64,000 nucleotides of DNA. Source: Streptomyces sp. AP-93 (GTDB lineage Bacteria; Actinomycetota; Actinomycetes; Streptomycetales; Streptomycetaceae). A program made the position numbers and the translations under genes. How positions within the stretch are numbered: the stretch's first letter is position 1; the number at the start of each line of letters is the position of its first letter. The notes under the pieces are model-generated. The model ran no database searches and had not been told where the DNA came from. It was given only the letters and a program-made list of their open reading frames with translations. This document shows positions 16,692-25,594 of this stretch, in pieces. The DNA lies in NCBI RefSeq assembly GCF_022808175.1, contig NZ_JALGBX010000001.1, forward strand, positions 124,001 through 188,000, given 5' to 3'.

Positions 16692-18824
16692 ATGGGCATC
16701 GGAATCACACAGGAACAGCGGGAGTTGGCCGAAGCCGTACGCGGCTGGGTCGCGCGGGCCGTGCCGCCCGAGGAGGTGCGCAAACTCCTCGACACCCCGC
16801 CGCAGACGGGCTCGAGGCCCGCCTACTGGGACGGGCTGCTCGCCTCCGGGCTGCTGGAGCCGCACCTGGAGGGCGGGAGCCTGCTCGACCTCGCCGTCGC
16901 GGTGGAGGAGGCCGCCCGGGCGGCGCTGCCGGGGGCCTACCTGCCGAGCGTGCTGGCCTCCGTACTCCTGGACCGGGCCGGGTCCGAGCCCCTCGGCGGG
17001 CGGGTCGGGGCCGTGGCGCTCGGGCCCGGGGACCTGACCGCCGTGGCCGTGGAGGGCGGGTACCTCCTCGACGGGACCGCGCCGCCGGTGCTGGGCGCGG
17101 GCGAGGCCGACCTCGTGCTGCTCGCCGCCGAGACCGCGCACGGGACCCGCTGGTTCGCCGTCGGCGCCGCCGCGCTGGACATCCGTACGCAGGACAGCGC
17201 CGACCCGACCCGGCCCACCGCCGAGGTCCGCGCCCGCGGGGTCACCGCCGGGCCGGGGGCCCTGCTGGAACTCGACGCCGCCCTCGTACGGGACCTCGCC
17301 TGCGTGCTGTTCGCCGCCGACGCCTGCGGCACCGCCGCCTGGGCGCTGCACACCGCCGCCGAGTACGCGAAGGTGCGCGAGCAGTTCGGGCGGCCCATCG
17401 GGCAGTTCCAGGGGATCAAGCACCTGTGCGCCGACATGCTGGTGCGCGTGGAGCAGGCCCGGGCGCTCGCCTGGGACGCCGCGCAGGCCATGGAGGAACC
17501 GGCCGAGGTGCGCTCGCTGGTGGCCGCGCTGGCCGCGGGCACCGCGCTCGACGCCGCGTACTCCTGCGCCAAGGACTGCGTCCAGGTGCTCGGCGGCATC
17601 GGCTTCACCTGGGAGCACGACGCCCACATCTACCTCCGCCGGGCCCTCGTCGCCCGCCAGCTCCTCGGCTCCGGCGACGGCCACCGGGTCCGGGCCGTAC
17701 GCCTCGCCGCCGCCGGAGCGCGGCGCGAGCTGCGCCTGGAGCTGCCCGCGCGGGCCGAGACCCACCGCGCGAAGGCCCGTAGCGCCATCGCGGACGCGGC
17801 CGGGCTCGACCCCGCCACCGCCCGCCGCGTGCTGGCGCCCACCGGGTACGCGGCCCCCTACCTGCCGGCCCCGTACGGGCTCGGCGCCGGTCCCGTCGAA
17901 CAGCTCGTCGTCCAGCAGGAACTGGCGGCCGCCGGGGTCAAGGTCGCCGACCTCGGGATCGCCACGTGGGTCGTGCCGTCCCTCCTCGCCTACGGGACCC
18001 CCGAACAGCAGGAGCGCTACCTGCTGCCCACCCTGCGCGGGGACGTCACCTGGTGCCAGCTCTTCTCCGAGCCCGGCGCGGGCTCCGACCTCGCCTCGCT
18101 GCGGACGAAGGCGGAGCGGTCGGCTTCCGGGGACGGCTCCTGGCTGGTCAACGGGCAGAAGGTGTGGACGAGTTCCGCGCACAGCGCCGACTACGGGATC
18201 CTGCTGGCCCGCACCGACCCGGACGCCCCCAAGCACAAGGGGCTCGGCTACTTCATCGTGGACATGAAGACCCCCGGGATCGACATCCGGCCGCTCAAGG
18301 AGATCACCGGCGAGGCCCTGTTCAACGAGGTCTACTTCGACGACGTGCCGCTGCCGCCGGACGCCCTGGTGGGCGCCGAGGACGGGGGCTGGAAGGTCGC
18401 CCGCAACACGCTGGGCAACGAACGCGTCCACATGGCCGACCAGATGACCTTCGATACCGGCCTGGAGGCGCTGCTCGCCCGCTCCGCCGAACTCGAAGGC
18501 GGCTACCGGGTCCGGATCGGGGCCCTGGCGGCCGAGGCGCACGCCCTGGCCTGCATCGGGCTGCGCACCACGCTCCAGCAGGTCTCCGGACTGGAGCCGG
18601 GCGCGGGCGCGTCCGTACGCAAGCTCGTCCAGACCCCGCACCAGCAGCGGACCGCCGAGCTCACGCTCGAACTGCTGGGCCCGGCGGGCGCGGTGAGCGA
18701 GGGGGCGGGGAAGCGGGCGGTGCACGGCATGCTCATGTCCCGCTGCCTGACCATCGCCGGGGGCACCACGCAGGTCCAGCTCAACGTCGTCGCCGAGCGG
18801 ATTCTCGGCCTTCCCAGGGACTGA
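16692..18824 (+). CDS. Two-domain (tandem) acyl-CoA dehydrogenase
   Basis: A 710-residue flavoprotein made of two acyl-CoA dehydrogenase folds in one chain, about residues 1-345 and 350-710. The first contains KVREQFGRPIGQFQGIKHL and VQVLGGIGFTWEHDAHIYLRR, the second WCQLFSEPGAGSDLASL and GGTTQVQLNVVAERILGLPR. Separate alpha and beta subunits form heterotetramers in mycobacterial sterol side-chain degradation (FadE/ChsE pairs); here the pair is fused. It should introduce the 2,3-double bond into a bulky acyl-CoA. No good ribosome site precedes the ATG, so it may be leaderless. The SCP-x-like thiolase follows 30 bp later in the same unit. Confidence 0.85.
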   Translation: MGIGITQEQRELAEAVRGWVARAVPPEEVRKLLDTPPQTGSRPAYWDGLLASGLLEPHLEGGSLLDLAVAVEEAARAALPGAYLPSVLASVLLDRAGSEPLGGRVGAVALGPGDLTAVAVEGGYLLDGTAPPVLGAGEADLVLLAAETAHGTRWFAVGAAALDIRTQDSADPTRPTAEVRARGVTAGPGALLELDAALVRDLACVLFAADACGTAAWALHTAAEYAKVREQFGRPIGQFQGIKHLCADMLVRVEQARALAWDAAQAMEEPAEVRSLVAALAAGTALDAAYSCAKDCVQVLGGIGFTWEHDAHIYLRRALVARQLLGSGDGHRVRAVRLAAAGARRELRLELPARAETHRAKARSAIADAAGLDPATARRVLAPTGYAAPYLPAPYGLGAGPVEQLVVQQELAAAGVKVADLGIATWVVPSLLAYGTPEQQERYLLPTLRGDVTWCQLFSEPGAGSDLASLRTKAERSASGDGSWLVNGQKVWTSSAHSADYGILLARTDPDAPKHKGLGYFIVDMKTPGIDIRPLKEITGEALFNEVYFDDVPLPPDALVGAEDGGWKVARNTLGNERVHMADQMTFDTGLEALLARSAELEGGYRVRIGALAAEAHALACIGLRTTLQQVSGLEPGAGASVRKLVQTPHQQRTAELTLELLGPAGAVSEGAGKRAVHGMLMSRCLTIAGGTTQVQLNVVAERILGLPRD

Positions 18825-18854
18825 CTGAAGGACTGAAGGGCAGTGGGGACACAC

Positions 18855-20042
18855 ATGAAGTCGTACATCGTGGGCGTCGGCATGACCAAGTTCGAGAAGC
18901 CGGAGTCGAGGGACTGGCAGTACTGGGACATGGCGAAGGAGGCCGGCGACGCGGCGCTGGCGGACGCGGGCATCGACTACGGGCTGGTCGAGCAGGTGCC
19001 GGTGGGCTACTGCTTCCAGGCCTCCACGGCCGGCCAGCGGGCCGCGTACGAGCTGGGACTGAGCGGGGTCCCCGTCTACAACGTCAACAACAACTGCGCG
19101 ACGGGCTCGACGGCGCTGATGATGGCGCGGCAGTTCGTGGAGGGCGGGATCAACGACTGCGTGCTGGCGCTGGGCTTCGAGAAGATGAAGCGCGGCGCGC
19201 TGGGCGGGGGCGCGGACGGCGGGGACTTCAAGATTTCCCCGGTCGCCCGCCACTACACGATCATGGCCTCCGGCCACGGCTTCGAGATGTCCCCGCCGAC
19301 CGCACAGATCTTCGGGAACGCGGCGCGGGAGCACATGAAGCTCTACGGGACCACGGCCGCGCAGCTGGCGGCGGTCGGGGCGAAGAACCACCGGCACTCG
19401 GCGAACAATCCGAACGCGCAGTTCCAGGACGTGTACACGGTGGAGGAGATCCTCGCCGCCAAGACGATCCACGAGCCGCTGACGAAGCTCCAGTGCTCGC
19501 CGACCTCGGACGGGGCGGCGGCCGCGGTCGTCGTATCGGAACGCTTCGTGGAACAGCACGGCCTCGGCGACCGGGCGGTGGAGATCGTCGCCCAGTCCAT
19601 GACCACGGACACGGAGGCGTCCTTCGCCTCCGGCTCCTGCATCGACGTGGTCGGCAAGCCGATGACGGCGGCGGCGGGCCGGGCGGTGTTCGCGGCGTCC
19701 GGGCTCGCGATCGGGGACGTGGACGTCATCGAGCTGCACGACTGCTTCTCGATCAACGAGCTGCTGACGTACGAGGCGCTGGGCATGTGCGAGGACGGCG
19801 GCGCCGGGGAACTGGTGGAGTCGGGCGCGACGACGTACGGCGGCCGCTGGGTGGTGAACCCCTCGGGCGGCCTCATCTCCAAGGGCCACCCCCTGGGCGC
19901 GACGGGCCTGGCGCAGGCGGCCGAACTCGTCTGGCAGCTCCGCGGCACCGCGGGCCCCCGCCAGGTCCCCGGAGCCAGGGTCGGCCTCGCCCACAACATC
20001 GGCCTGGGCGGCGCGGCGGTGGTGACCCTCCTGCGCAAGTAG
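18855..20042 (+). CDS. Lipid-transfer-protein-type thiolase (SCP-x-like acetyl-CoA acyltransferase)
   Basis: A 395-residue thiolase-fold enzyme of the SCP-x/Ltp group that cleaves 3-oxoacyl-CoA in the last beta-oxidation step. The nucleophile Cys81 lies in [14 protein letters not shown]; the histidines are in [14 protein letters not shown] and [17 protein letters not shown], and the closing GLGGAAVV motif is intact. ATG 18855 was chosen over a GTG four codons earlier because [13 protein letters not shown] is the conserved family start. It belongs to the same unit as the acyl-CoA dehydrogenase. Family knowledge points to branched or sterol side-chain substrates; the actual substrate is inferred. 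Confidence 0.9.
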   Translation: MKSYIVGVGMTKFEKPESRDWQYWDMAKEAGDAALADAGIDYGLVEQVPVGYCFQASTAGQRAAYELGLSGVPVYNVNNNCATGSTALMMARQFVEGGINDCVLALGFEKMKRGALGGGADGGDFKISPVARHYTIMASGHGFEMSPPTAQIFGNAAREHMKLYGTTAAQLAAVGAKNHRHSANNPNAQFQDVYTVEEILAAKTIHEPLTKLQCSPTSDGAAAAVVVSERFVEQHGLGDRAVEIVAQSMTTDTEASFASGSCIDVVGKPMTAAAGRAVFAASGLAIGDVDVIELHDCFSINELLTYEALGMCEDGGAGELVESGATTYGGRWVVNPSGGLISKGHPLGATGLAQAAELVWQLRGTAGPRQVPGARVGLAHNIGLGGAAVVTLLRK

Positions 20043-20058
20043 CCCCCCGGCGGGTGCT

Positions 20059-20108
20059 CCGGTGCGGCCCTCGTACTCCGACCTGGCCAGTTCCGAGGGC
20101 CGCACCGG
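20059..20108 (+). terminator. 15-bp stem hairpin after the thiolase gene
   Basis: CCGGTGCGGCCCTCG (20059-20073) pairs perfectly with 20094-20108 around a 20-nt loop, just after the thiolase stop, closing the acyl-CoA dehydrogenase operon. Confidence 0.75.
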
Positions 20109-20181
20109 TGCGTCCGCCCCCCTCCTCAGAACGGTTTCACCCATCTGAGGAGCATCTTGTCCAGAATCCGTCGCAGAGGAC

Positions 20182-21138
20182 GTGACCCTCCCCGCGGTGC
20201 ACATGCCGCTGGGCCCCGCCGAGCTGGAGGCCACGCCGGGTGAGCTCCAAACCCTGGCGCCCGGGGTCACGTACCAGAAGTACAGCCAGGGCCACGTGTC
20301 GTCCGACCTGTGGTCGGTCGAGGTGCAGATCAAGGAAGACGACACGATGAAGTGGCAGGTCGTCGAAAGGTCGAACGCCGCCAACGTGCTCGTGGGCCTG
20401 GAGAAGAAGGGGTTCGCGGGCCGCGTCGACTCCCGGCAGGTTCCCGTCCTGAAGCAGTTCGACGACACCTGGCCGGTCGGCAGAACCATGTCCGAGCACA
20501 AAGTGCGCGTCGGGCGGTTCGGCCCCGAGGAGCAGGCCGGTGCGACCCAGCTGAAGGGCTTCCTGCAGTCCGCCGGTTACTCCGCCCGCACCGTCTACAC
20601 GGGCCAGGACGGCGCCGACACCACCGGGCCGTGGGAGGTGCGGGTCGTCAAGGTGGATCCCACCGCGAACGTCGCCTTCAAGGCCGTACACGGACAGGAC
20701 GTCAGGAAGGGGGAGACGGTCCGCGACATGGCCGCGGCGGCCGGCGCCCTGGTCGCGGTCAACGCCTCCGAGTTCGAAGTCGAACCGTTGGACAACAAGG
20801 ACGCCTTGCTCTTCGACGGCGATCCCGAGGGCCTGCACGTCAATGACGGCGACCTCGTGAGCGAGCCCAACAACGGCCGCACCGCCCTGCTCCTGGAGGG
20901 CCCGGGAGCCCGCGTCCGCGTCGACGAGGTCTCCTCCAAGACCCAGGTGACCGCGGCCGACGGCCAGATCCACCAGATTGACGGCATCAACCGCGTGCCC
21001 GGCCGGAACCGCGGCTGCGGCGGGATCGGCACCGAGCGCCGAGACGACGTCCTCTACAACCGTCCCATGGACAGCTGGACCGCGAGCGGCCCCACCCAAC
21101 GCAGGGTCAGCAATGCCGTCGTAGTCGTGCCGAAGTAG
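20182..21138 (+). pseudogene. Truncated phosphodiester-glycosidase (NAGPA-like) family gene
   Basis: A 318-residue frame with APGVTYQKYSQGHVSSDLWSVEV, a long SPOR-like middle and the NAGPA-type block ALVAVNASEFEVE, GDPEGLHVNDGDLVSEPNNG and DGINRVPGRNRGCGGIG. Family members begin with a signal peptide and continue into a C-terminal catalytic part after the CGG motif. Here the frame starts directly at the mature region and stops soon after CGGIG. Immediately upstream, a TTG with a good GGAGCATC site starts a different frame reading MSRIRRRGRD, like a signal-peptide head. A deletion through the signal peptide and loss of the C terminus are the likely history. It could still be a short cytosolic protein. 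Confidence 0.5.
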
Positions 21139-21144
21139 CCGCGA

Positions 21145-21179
21145 CGTACCGGGGAGCGGGTTCCCCGCTCCCCGGTACG
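21145..21179. terminator. 15-bp perfect stem between convergent genes
   Basis: CGTACCGGGGAGCGG at 21145-21159 pairs exactly with 21165-21179 around GTTCC. It sits between convergent stops at 21138 and 21187 and can serve both. Confidence 0.8.
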
Positions 21180-21186
21180 GGTTGCC

Positions 21187-22317
21187 TCAGGCGCGAGCCG
21201 GTGCCGGGGCCGGTGCCGGGCTCAAGGGGGCGGCCAGGGCCGGCATCAGGCGCAGCGCGTTGTCGCGGTTGATCGCCCGGTGGTGCGCCGGCGTCAGCGC
21301 CGGGTCGCCCGCCAGCGCAGGCAGGGCGATGTCCGTGACCATCTCCGCAGGGCACGCCGGCCAGTCGCTGCCGAAGAGGATCCGGTCGGGCGCCGCCATC
21401 GCCAGCAGGGTGCCCGCAGGGGACATGGGCCCGGCCGTGTCGTAGTAGAAGCGGCGCAGGTGGTCGCGGACCATCGCCGGGTCGACGGGCGGCGTCAGCG
21501 CACCCGCGAAGGCCTGTACGCGGGTGGCGATGTGCGGGAGGAAGCCGCCCGCGTGCGGCAGGATCACCGACAGGTTCGGGAACCGGTCCAGGGTGCGCTT
21601 GTGGATCATGTTCACCGCTGCCCGCGTCGTGTCCAGCAGGAAGTCGCACAGGAAGTTCGGGATCCCCGGCACAGCCACGGCCCCCGGCCCGCCGCCTGCC
21701 CGCGGCCCGCCGCCCGTGCCCTGCCCGCGGACTGCGTCCGCCCCGCCGCCCGCACCCGGCCCCGGCCCCCCGCCTGCCCCCGCGCCCCCGCCAGGGCCCG
21801 GCAGGTTGTGCGGATGGGTGTCCACGACGGCGGACCGCTCGTCGAGTTCGGCGAAGAGCGGGTCGTAGGAGGGGTCGCCCAGGTAGACGCCCCCGTAGTT
21901 CGCCGTGATGTTCACCCCCACCGCCCCCAGCTCGTCGAGCCCGCGCCGCAGCGCCCAGCGCGAGACCTCCGGGTCGTCGAGGAACAGCGGGGCGTGGAAC
22001 GCGAAGCGGCCCGGATGCGCGTCCGCCACCTCCGCCGCCGCCCGCAGGGTGATGGCCGTGGCCTCGCGCAGCTGCGCGGACGTCGCGTAGCGCGCCGGCA
22101 GCATCGGCTTGAGGACGGCGGTGGCGATCCCCGTCCGGTCCATCAGGTCCAGGGCCGCCGCGGAGTCCCAGTGCGCCCACGGCGGCAGGGCCTTCCGGTT
22201 CACCAGGCCCTGGCCCTCGGCCCATTCCAGCCACTGGGGGGCGCAGAAGTGGTGGTGGACGTCGATCCGGTGGCGACTGCCGTCGTCCGGCGGGGTGAGG
22301 TCTGCGATGTCCGGCAT
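21187..22317 (-). CDS. Amidohydrolase-2 (ACMSD-like) family protein with a glycine-rich insertion
   Basis: A 376-residue TIM-barrel metal-dependent hydrolase/decarboxylase. The metal motif HRIDVHHHF, VVDTHPHN, VILPHAGGFLPH and the terminal FGSDWPACP are all present, so the metal site looks complete. Between HPHNLPGP and VPGIPNFLCDF a Gly/Ala/Pro run of about 45 residues interrupts the barrel; it is encoded by GC-only DNA and probably forms a flexible loop. The C terminus also ends in a Pro-Ala repeat. Substrate unknown; related enzymes decarboxylate aromatic acids. Monocistronic and divergent from the P450 gene. Confidence 0.82.
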   Translation of the reverse strand: MPDIADLTPPDDGSRHRIDVHHHFCAPQWLEWAEGQGLVNRKALPPWAHWDSAAALDLMDRTGIATAVLKPMLPARYATSAQLREATAITLRAAAEVADAHPGRFAFHAPLFLDDPEVSRWALRRGLDELGAVGVNITANYGGVYLGDPSYDPLFAELDERSAVVDTHPHNLPGPGGGAGAGGGPGPGAGGGADAVRGQGTGGGPRAGGGPGAVAVPGIPNFLCDFLLDTTRAAVNMIHKRTLDRFPNLSVILPHAGGFLPHIATRVQAFAGALTPPVDPAMVRDHLRRFYYDTAGPMSPAGTLLAMAAPDRILFGSDWPACPAEMVTDIALPALAGDPALTPAHHRAINRDNALRLMPALAAPLSPAPAPAPARA

Positions 22318-22397
22318 GGGGGGACCTTATGGCGGGTCCGCGCGGGTGTTCGCGGGACAGGTCGGGGACCCGGCCGATCCGCTCAGGCGGGCGTAGT

Positions 22398-22409
22398 TTC
22401 GGGCCCGAA
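22398..22409. promoter_or_regulatory. 12-bp palindrome in the amidohydrolase/P450 intergenic region
   Basis: TTCGGGCCCGAA is a perfect dyad lying between the divergent amidohydrolase and P450 start codons. It could be an operator; no matching regulator is identified. Confidence 0.3.
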
Positions 22410-22500
22410 CGGGGTAATCCGTGTTTTTCGGCGTTTTTTGGTCCACGGGCCGAGGGAGTGAGGTGGCTGGACAGTCGAGCCCCACGAGAGGTCTGAGCCC

Positions 22501-23808
22501 GTGACGACCGAACCCGCAGTGGCAGTGAGTGACGGCCTCCCGGTCGACAAAGCCGTGGCAGCCGTGTCCATGGGCACGCCGGAGTACCGAACGTGCCCTT
22601 ATCCGGTCTATCAGTCACTGCGCGAGCAGGCCCCCGTCGCCCGGTTGACGACGCGGAACGGGGTGGCGACGTACCTGATCACCCGGTACGACGATGCCCT
22701 GCGGGTGCTTTCGGATCCACGCATCGGAAAGGACATGCACGAGCGCCCCGACCTTTACCACGCCGTCTTCGGGGACACCTGCGAGGCGCTCGACGACAAC
22801 CTGCTCTTCGCCGACGGCGCTCGGCACACCCGGCTGCGCCAGATCGCCAACAAGGCCTTCACGCCGCGCCACGTCAAAGACCTGCGCCCGCGCATCCAGG
22901 AGATCGCCGACGAACTGCTGGACCGGTGCCCGACGGACTCTCCCGTCGACCTGATGGCGTCGTTCGCCCTTCCGCTTCCCATCATGGTCATCTGTGAACT
23001 GCTCGGAATCGTCGGAGACGAGCGCACGGACGTCCTGAAGTGGTTCGGCAACGTGACGCGCGCCCGGTTCAGCAAGGACATGGCGAGTGACCTGGCCGCG
23101 GCCGAGAATTGGCTGCGGACCTACTTCACCGGCCTCATCGCCCGCGAGCGCGCGCGCCCCTCGGAGGACTTCCTCAGTGTGCTGATCGAAGCGGATCACG
23201 ACGGGGGGTCCCTGACCGACGAGGAACTCGTGTCGATGATCTGGGTGCTGCTCTTCGCCGGGCACAAGACCACCACCTACCAGATCGGGAACGCCGTCTT
23301 CGACCTGCTGACGCACCCCGATCAGCTCCACCTCCTCAAGGAGGACCGGGACCTCCTGCCCCACGCGATCGATGAGCTCGTCCGGTTCGAAGGCTCGGTG
23401 GAGACCTCCACGTTCCGGTACGCCATCGAGGACATGGAAATCGGGGGAACCCTCATCCCCAAGGGTTCTCTCGTACAGATCGCGATCGCCTCGGCGAACC
23501 GCGATCCGGAGAAGTTCCCCGCACCGGACACCCTGGACGTGACGCGGGAGGGACTGCAGAGCACCCACCTCGGCTTCGGCCACGGACCCCACTACTGCCT
23601 CGGCGCCCCGCTCGCCCGCATGGAGCTGGAGACCGCTCTGACGAGCCTGTTCGACCGGTTCCCCGACATGGTCCTGGCGACGCCGGGGGCGGGCGAGGAG
23701 GAGTGGCTCAAGGGGCCGTTCCCCGCGTTCCGCGGGTTGGAGCGGCTTCCGATCGCGCTGGACCCGTCGCGGACGGTCGACGACTGGACGGCGGCCGCCT
23801 CCGGCTGA
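22501..23808 (+). CDS. Cytochrome P450 (CYP107-like, bacterial class)
   Basis: A 435-residue soluble P450 starting at GTG 22501. The I-helix reads LLFAGHKTT, with Lys where AGHETT is usual; the ExxR pair is in DELVRFEG; the heme loop is FGHGPHYCLGAPLARME with the ligand Cys at residue 366. The C-helix WxxxR-type region (RHTRLRQIANKAFTP) is intact. Length and motifs match polyketide/macrolide-type bacterial P450s, but no ferredoxin or biosynthetic cluster is adjacent. A strong hairpin closes the gene. It might hydroxylate a substrate of the adjacent catabolic genes, which is only a positional guess. Confidence 0.9.
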   Translation: MTTEPAVAVSDGLPVDKAVAAVSMGTPEYRTCPYPVYQSLREQAPVARLTTRNGVATYLITRYDDALRVLSDPRIGKDMHERPDLYHAVFGDTCEALDDNLLFADGARHTRLRQIANKAFTPRHVKDLRPRIQEIADELLDRCPTDSPVDLMASFALPLPIMVICELLGIVGDERTDVLKWFGNVTRARFSKDMASDLAAAENWLRTYFTGLIARERARPSEDFLSVLIEADHDGGSLTDEELVSMIWVLLFAGHKTTTYQIGNAVFDLLTHPDQLHLLKEDRDLLPHAIDELVRFEGSVETSTFRYAIEDMEIGGTLIPKGSLVQIAIASANRDPEKFPAPDTLDVTREGLQSTHLGFGHGPHYCLGAPLARMELETALTSLFDRFPDMVLATPGAGEEEWLKGPFPAFRGLERLPIALDPSRTVDDWTAAASG

Positions 23809-23840
23809 GCCGGCCCTTCGCACCGCTGCCGCACCCCGCC

Positions 23841-23875
23841 CGCCCTGCGGATCCTCCGGAAGGATCCGCAGGGCG
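23841..23875 (+). terminator. 15-bp perfect stem terminator after the P450 gene
   Basis: CGCCCTGCGGATCCT (23841-23855) pairs exactly with 23861-23875 around CCGGA, between the convergent P450 and receiver-like genes. Confidence 0.8.
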
Positions 23876-23889
23876 GACGCATGCCCGGT

Positions 23890-23925
23890 GGGGCCTACGG
23901 GGCCTACGGGGCCTACGGGGCCTAC
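23890..23925. repeat. 9-bp tandem repeat, four copies
   Basis: GGGGCCTAC is repeated four times without change. The reverse strand contains the stop codon of the receiver-like gene within the last copy, so copy-number change could move that stop. Confidence 0.85.
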
Positions 23926-24299
23926 GGGGCGTGCGGCGCCTGTGGGGCCTCCAGCGCCGGGTCGACCACCGACTCCCCCCGGGAGGCGCGGCGGATGGCG
24001 TCCGCGAGGTCCTCGACCGGGCCGTCCCGCAGGACCAGGCCCGCCGCGCCGGCGGCGAGTGCGGCCTCCGCCAGGCCGGGATGGGCGGAGCCCGTCATCA
24101 CCAGGATCCGGCATTCCGGATCCTCCGCCAGGAGCACGCGGACGCGGTCCACCGACTCCGTCAGCGCCACCGCCGGGCGGGCCAGCGCCGAAGCCACGAC
24201 CTCGATGTCCGGCTGGAGGCCGAGGAGGACCGCCAGGGCCGGGTTCGGCGGGTCCAGGAGTACCCGCAGGGATCGGGCAGGGCGCTGGGAAACGGGCAT
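23922..24299 (-). CDS. Orphan receiver-like protein without output domain
   Basis: About 125 residues starting MPVSQRPARSLRVLLDPP after a GGTGGA site; a longer frame to 24395 is possible but starts in the promoter region. The C-terminal half matches response-regulator receivers (CRILVMTGSAHPGLAEAAL, GAAGLVLRDGPVEDLADAIRRA), with Thr/Ser present and the usual Lys replaced by Arg. The acidic pocket and phospho-Asp are not recognisable, so phosphorylation is doubtful. No DNA-binding domain follows. It is divergent from the operon preceded by a KstR-like site and might modulate another regulator. Confidence 0.6.
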   Translation of the reverse strand: MPVSQRPARSLRVLLDPPNPALAVLLGLQPDIEVVASALARPAVALTESVDRVRVLLAEDPECRILVMTGSAHPGLAEAALAAGAAGLVLRDGPVEDLADAIRRASRGESVVDPALEAPQAPHAP

Positions 24300-24434
24300 A
24301 TCGTCCACCCGGTCAGGGTAGGGGCGAAGTGTCCCGTACCAGCGTAACGCGCCGCGGGAGAAGTGTGTCTGACAGAGAGTCAGGAGTCTTCCCAAGTGCT
24401 GGGGCGTGCGTTATACATTCCTTCACCGGCAACC

Positions 24435-24448
24435 TAGAACGCGTTCTA
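24435..24448. promoter_or_regulatory. Perfect KstR-type operator before the MaoC operon
   Basis: TAGAACGCGTTCTA matches TnnAACnnGTTnnA exactly and is the core of a 16-bp perfect palindrome (24434-24449). It lies between the divergent receiver-like gene (start 24299) and the MaoC gene (start 24627), 180 bp before the latter. The rest of the 24300-24626 gap has no gene. Confidence 0.72.
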
Positions 24449-24626
24449 GAGCGCCGGTCCCGCATACGACCTCGGTGCGGCCGACGGTGCGGACGGCCGC
24501 GCCGAGGTCTTCCAGGGCACCGCGCTTGCGCAGTCGGTGCCCTACGACCGGTGCCTCACAAGCCGGTGCCCGCCACACAGCCGGTGCCCCAAAGACGGTG
24601 TTTCCAACACAGGGAGCAGCACGCCC

Positions 24627-25499
24627 ATGCCGATCGATGCCGCCAAGGCCCTCGCCGCAGAACCCCGCCGGGGGAACATCGCCTGGGACCACAAGGACAT
24701 CCAGCTCTACCACCTCGGACTCGGCGCGGGGACCTCCCCGAACAACCCCGGGGCCGCCACCGACCCCGACGAGCTGCGCTACACCCTGGAGTCCAAGCTC
24801 CACGTGCTCCCCAGCTTCGCGACCGTCGCGGGCGCCGGCATGGCCATGATGGGCGGCCTCGCCGCCCCCGGCATCGAGGTCAACCTCGCCAACGTGCTGC
24901 ACGGCAGCCAGTCCATCGAGCTGCACCGGCCCATCCCGGTCAAGGGGCAGGCCGCCTCCACCGCCAAGGTCGCCGCGGTCTACGACAAGGGCAAGGCGGC
25001 GGTGATCGTCCTGCGCACCGAGGTCGCGGACGCCGACGGGCCGCTGTGGACCTCCGACGCGTCGATCTTCGTACGCGGCGAGGGCGGCTTCGGCGGCGAC
25101 CGCGGCCCGTCCGTCAAGGCCGAGCAGCCCGAGCGGGCGCCCGACCGGGTGGAGGAGCGCAAGATCCGCGAGGAGCAGGCCCTGCTGTACCGCCTCTCCG
25201 GAGACTGGAACCCGCTCCACGCGGACCCCGAGTTCGCCAAGATGGCCGGCTTCGACCAGCCGATCCTGCACGGCCTGTGCTCGTACGGGATGACCCTGAA
25301 GGCCGTGGTCGACACCGTCCTCGACGGCGACGTGTCCCGCGTCCGCGCCTACCGCACCCGCTTCGCCGGGATCGTCTTCCCCGGCGAGACCCTGCGGATC
25401 CGGATGTGGCAGGAGCCCGGCCGGGTCCTCGTCACGGTGAGCGCCGCAGACCGGGACGACGCCCCGGTCCTCGCCGACACCGTCGTCGAACACGGCTGA
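24627..25499 (+). CDS. MaoC-type (R)-enoyl-CoA hydratase, double hot-dog
   Basis: A 290-residue hydratase made of two hot-dog domains, starting MPIDAAKALAAEPRRGNIAW after GGGAGCAGC. The second domain carries the hydratase signature YRLSGDWNPLHADPEFAKMA with the catalytic Asp/His pair near residues 195-200, and the downstream PILHGLCSYG and VFPGETL. It resembles mycobacterial HtdX/HtdY proteins and the hydratase part of peroxisomal multifunctional enzyme 2. It should add water to a trans-2-enoyl-CoA. First gene of an operon with an alcohol dehydrogenase and an SDR, downstream of the KstR-like operator. Confidence 0.88.
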   Translation: MPIDAAKALAAEPRRGNIAWDHKDIQLYHLGLGAGTSPNNPGAATDPDELRYTLESKLHVLPSFATVAGAGMAMMGGLAAPGIEVNLANVLHGSQSIELHRPIPVKGQAASTAKVAAVYDKGKAAVIVLRTEVADADGPLWTSDASIFVRGEGGFGGDRGPSVKAEQPERAPDRVEERKIREEQALLYRLSGDWNPLHADPEFAKMAGFDQPILHGLCSYGMTLKAVVDTVLDGDVSRVRAYRTRFAGIVFPGETLRIRMWQEPGRVLVTVSAADRDDAPVLADTVVEHG

Positions 25500-25500
25500 G

Positions 25501-25548
25501 CAGCCGCAGCAGCCGCAGCAGCCGCAGCAGCCCCAGCCGCCGCCGCAG
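25501..25548. repeat. 9-bp (GCAGCCGCA) tandem repeat between operon genes
   Basis: About four copies of a GCAGCCGCA-type unit fill the first half of the 95-bp spacer between the hydratase and alcohol dehydrogenase genes. Confidence 0.7.
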
Positions 25549-25594
25549 CCGAAGTACGCGAGAAGCCCCGCACACCCACAGAAGGAGCCGCACC

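Noticed and set aside
22501..23808. Cytochrome P450 as part of a secondary-metabolite cluster
   Set aside because: No polyketide, peptide or terpene synthase, ferredoxin or resistance gene is nearby; it stands alone between terminators.
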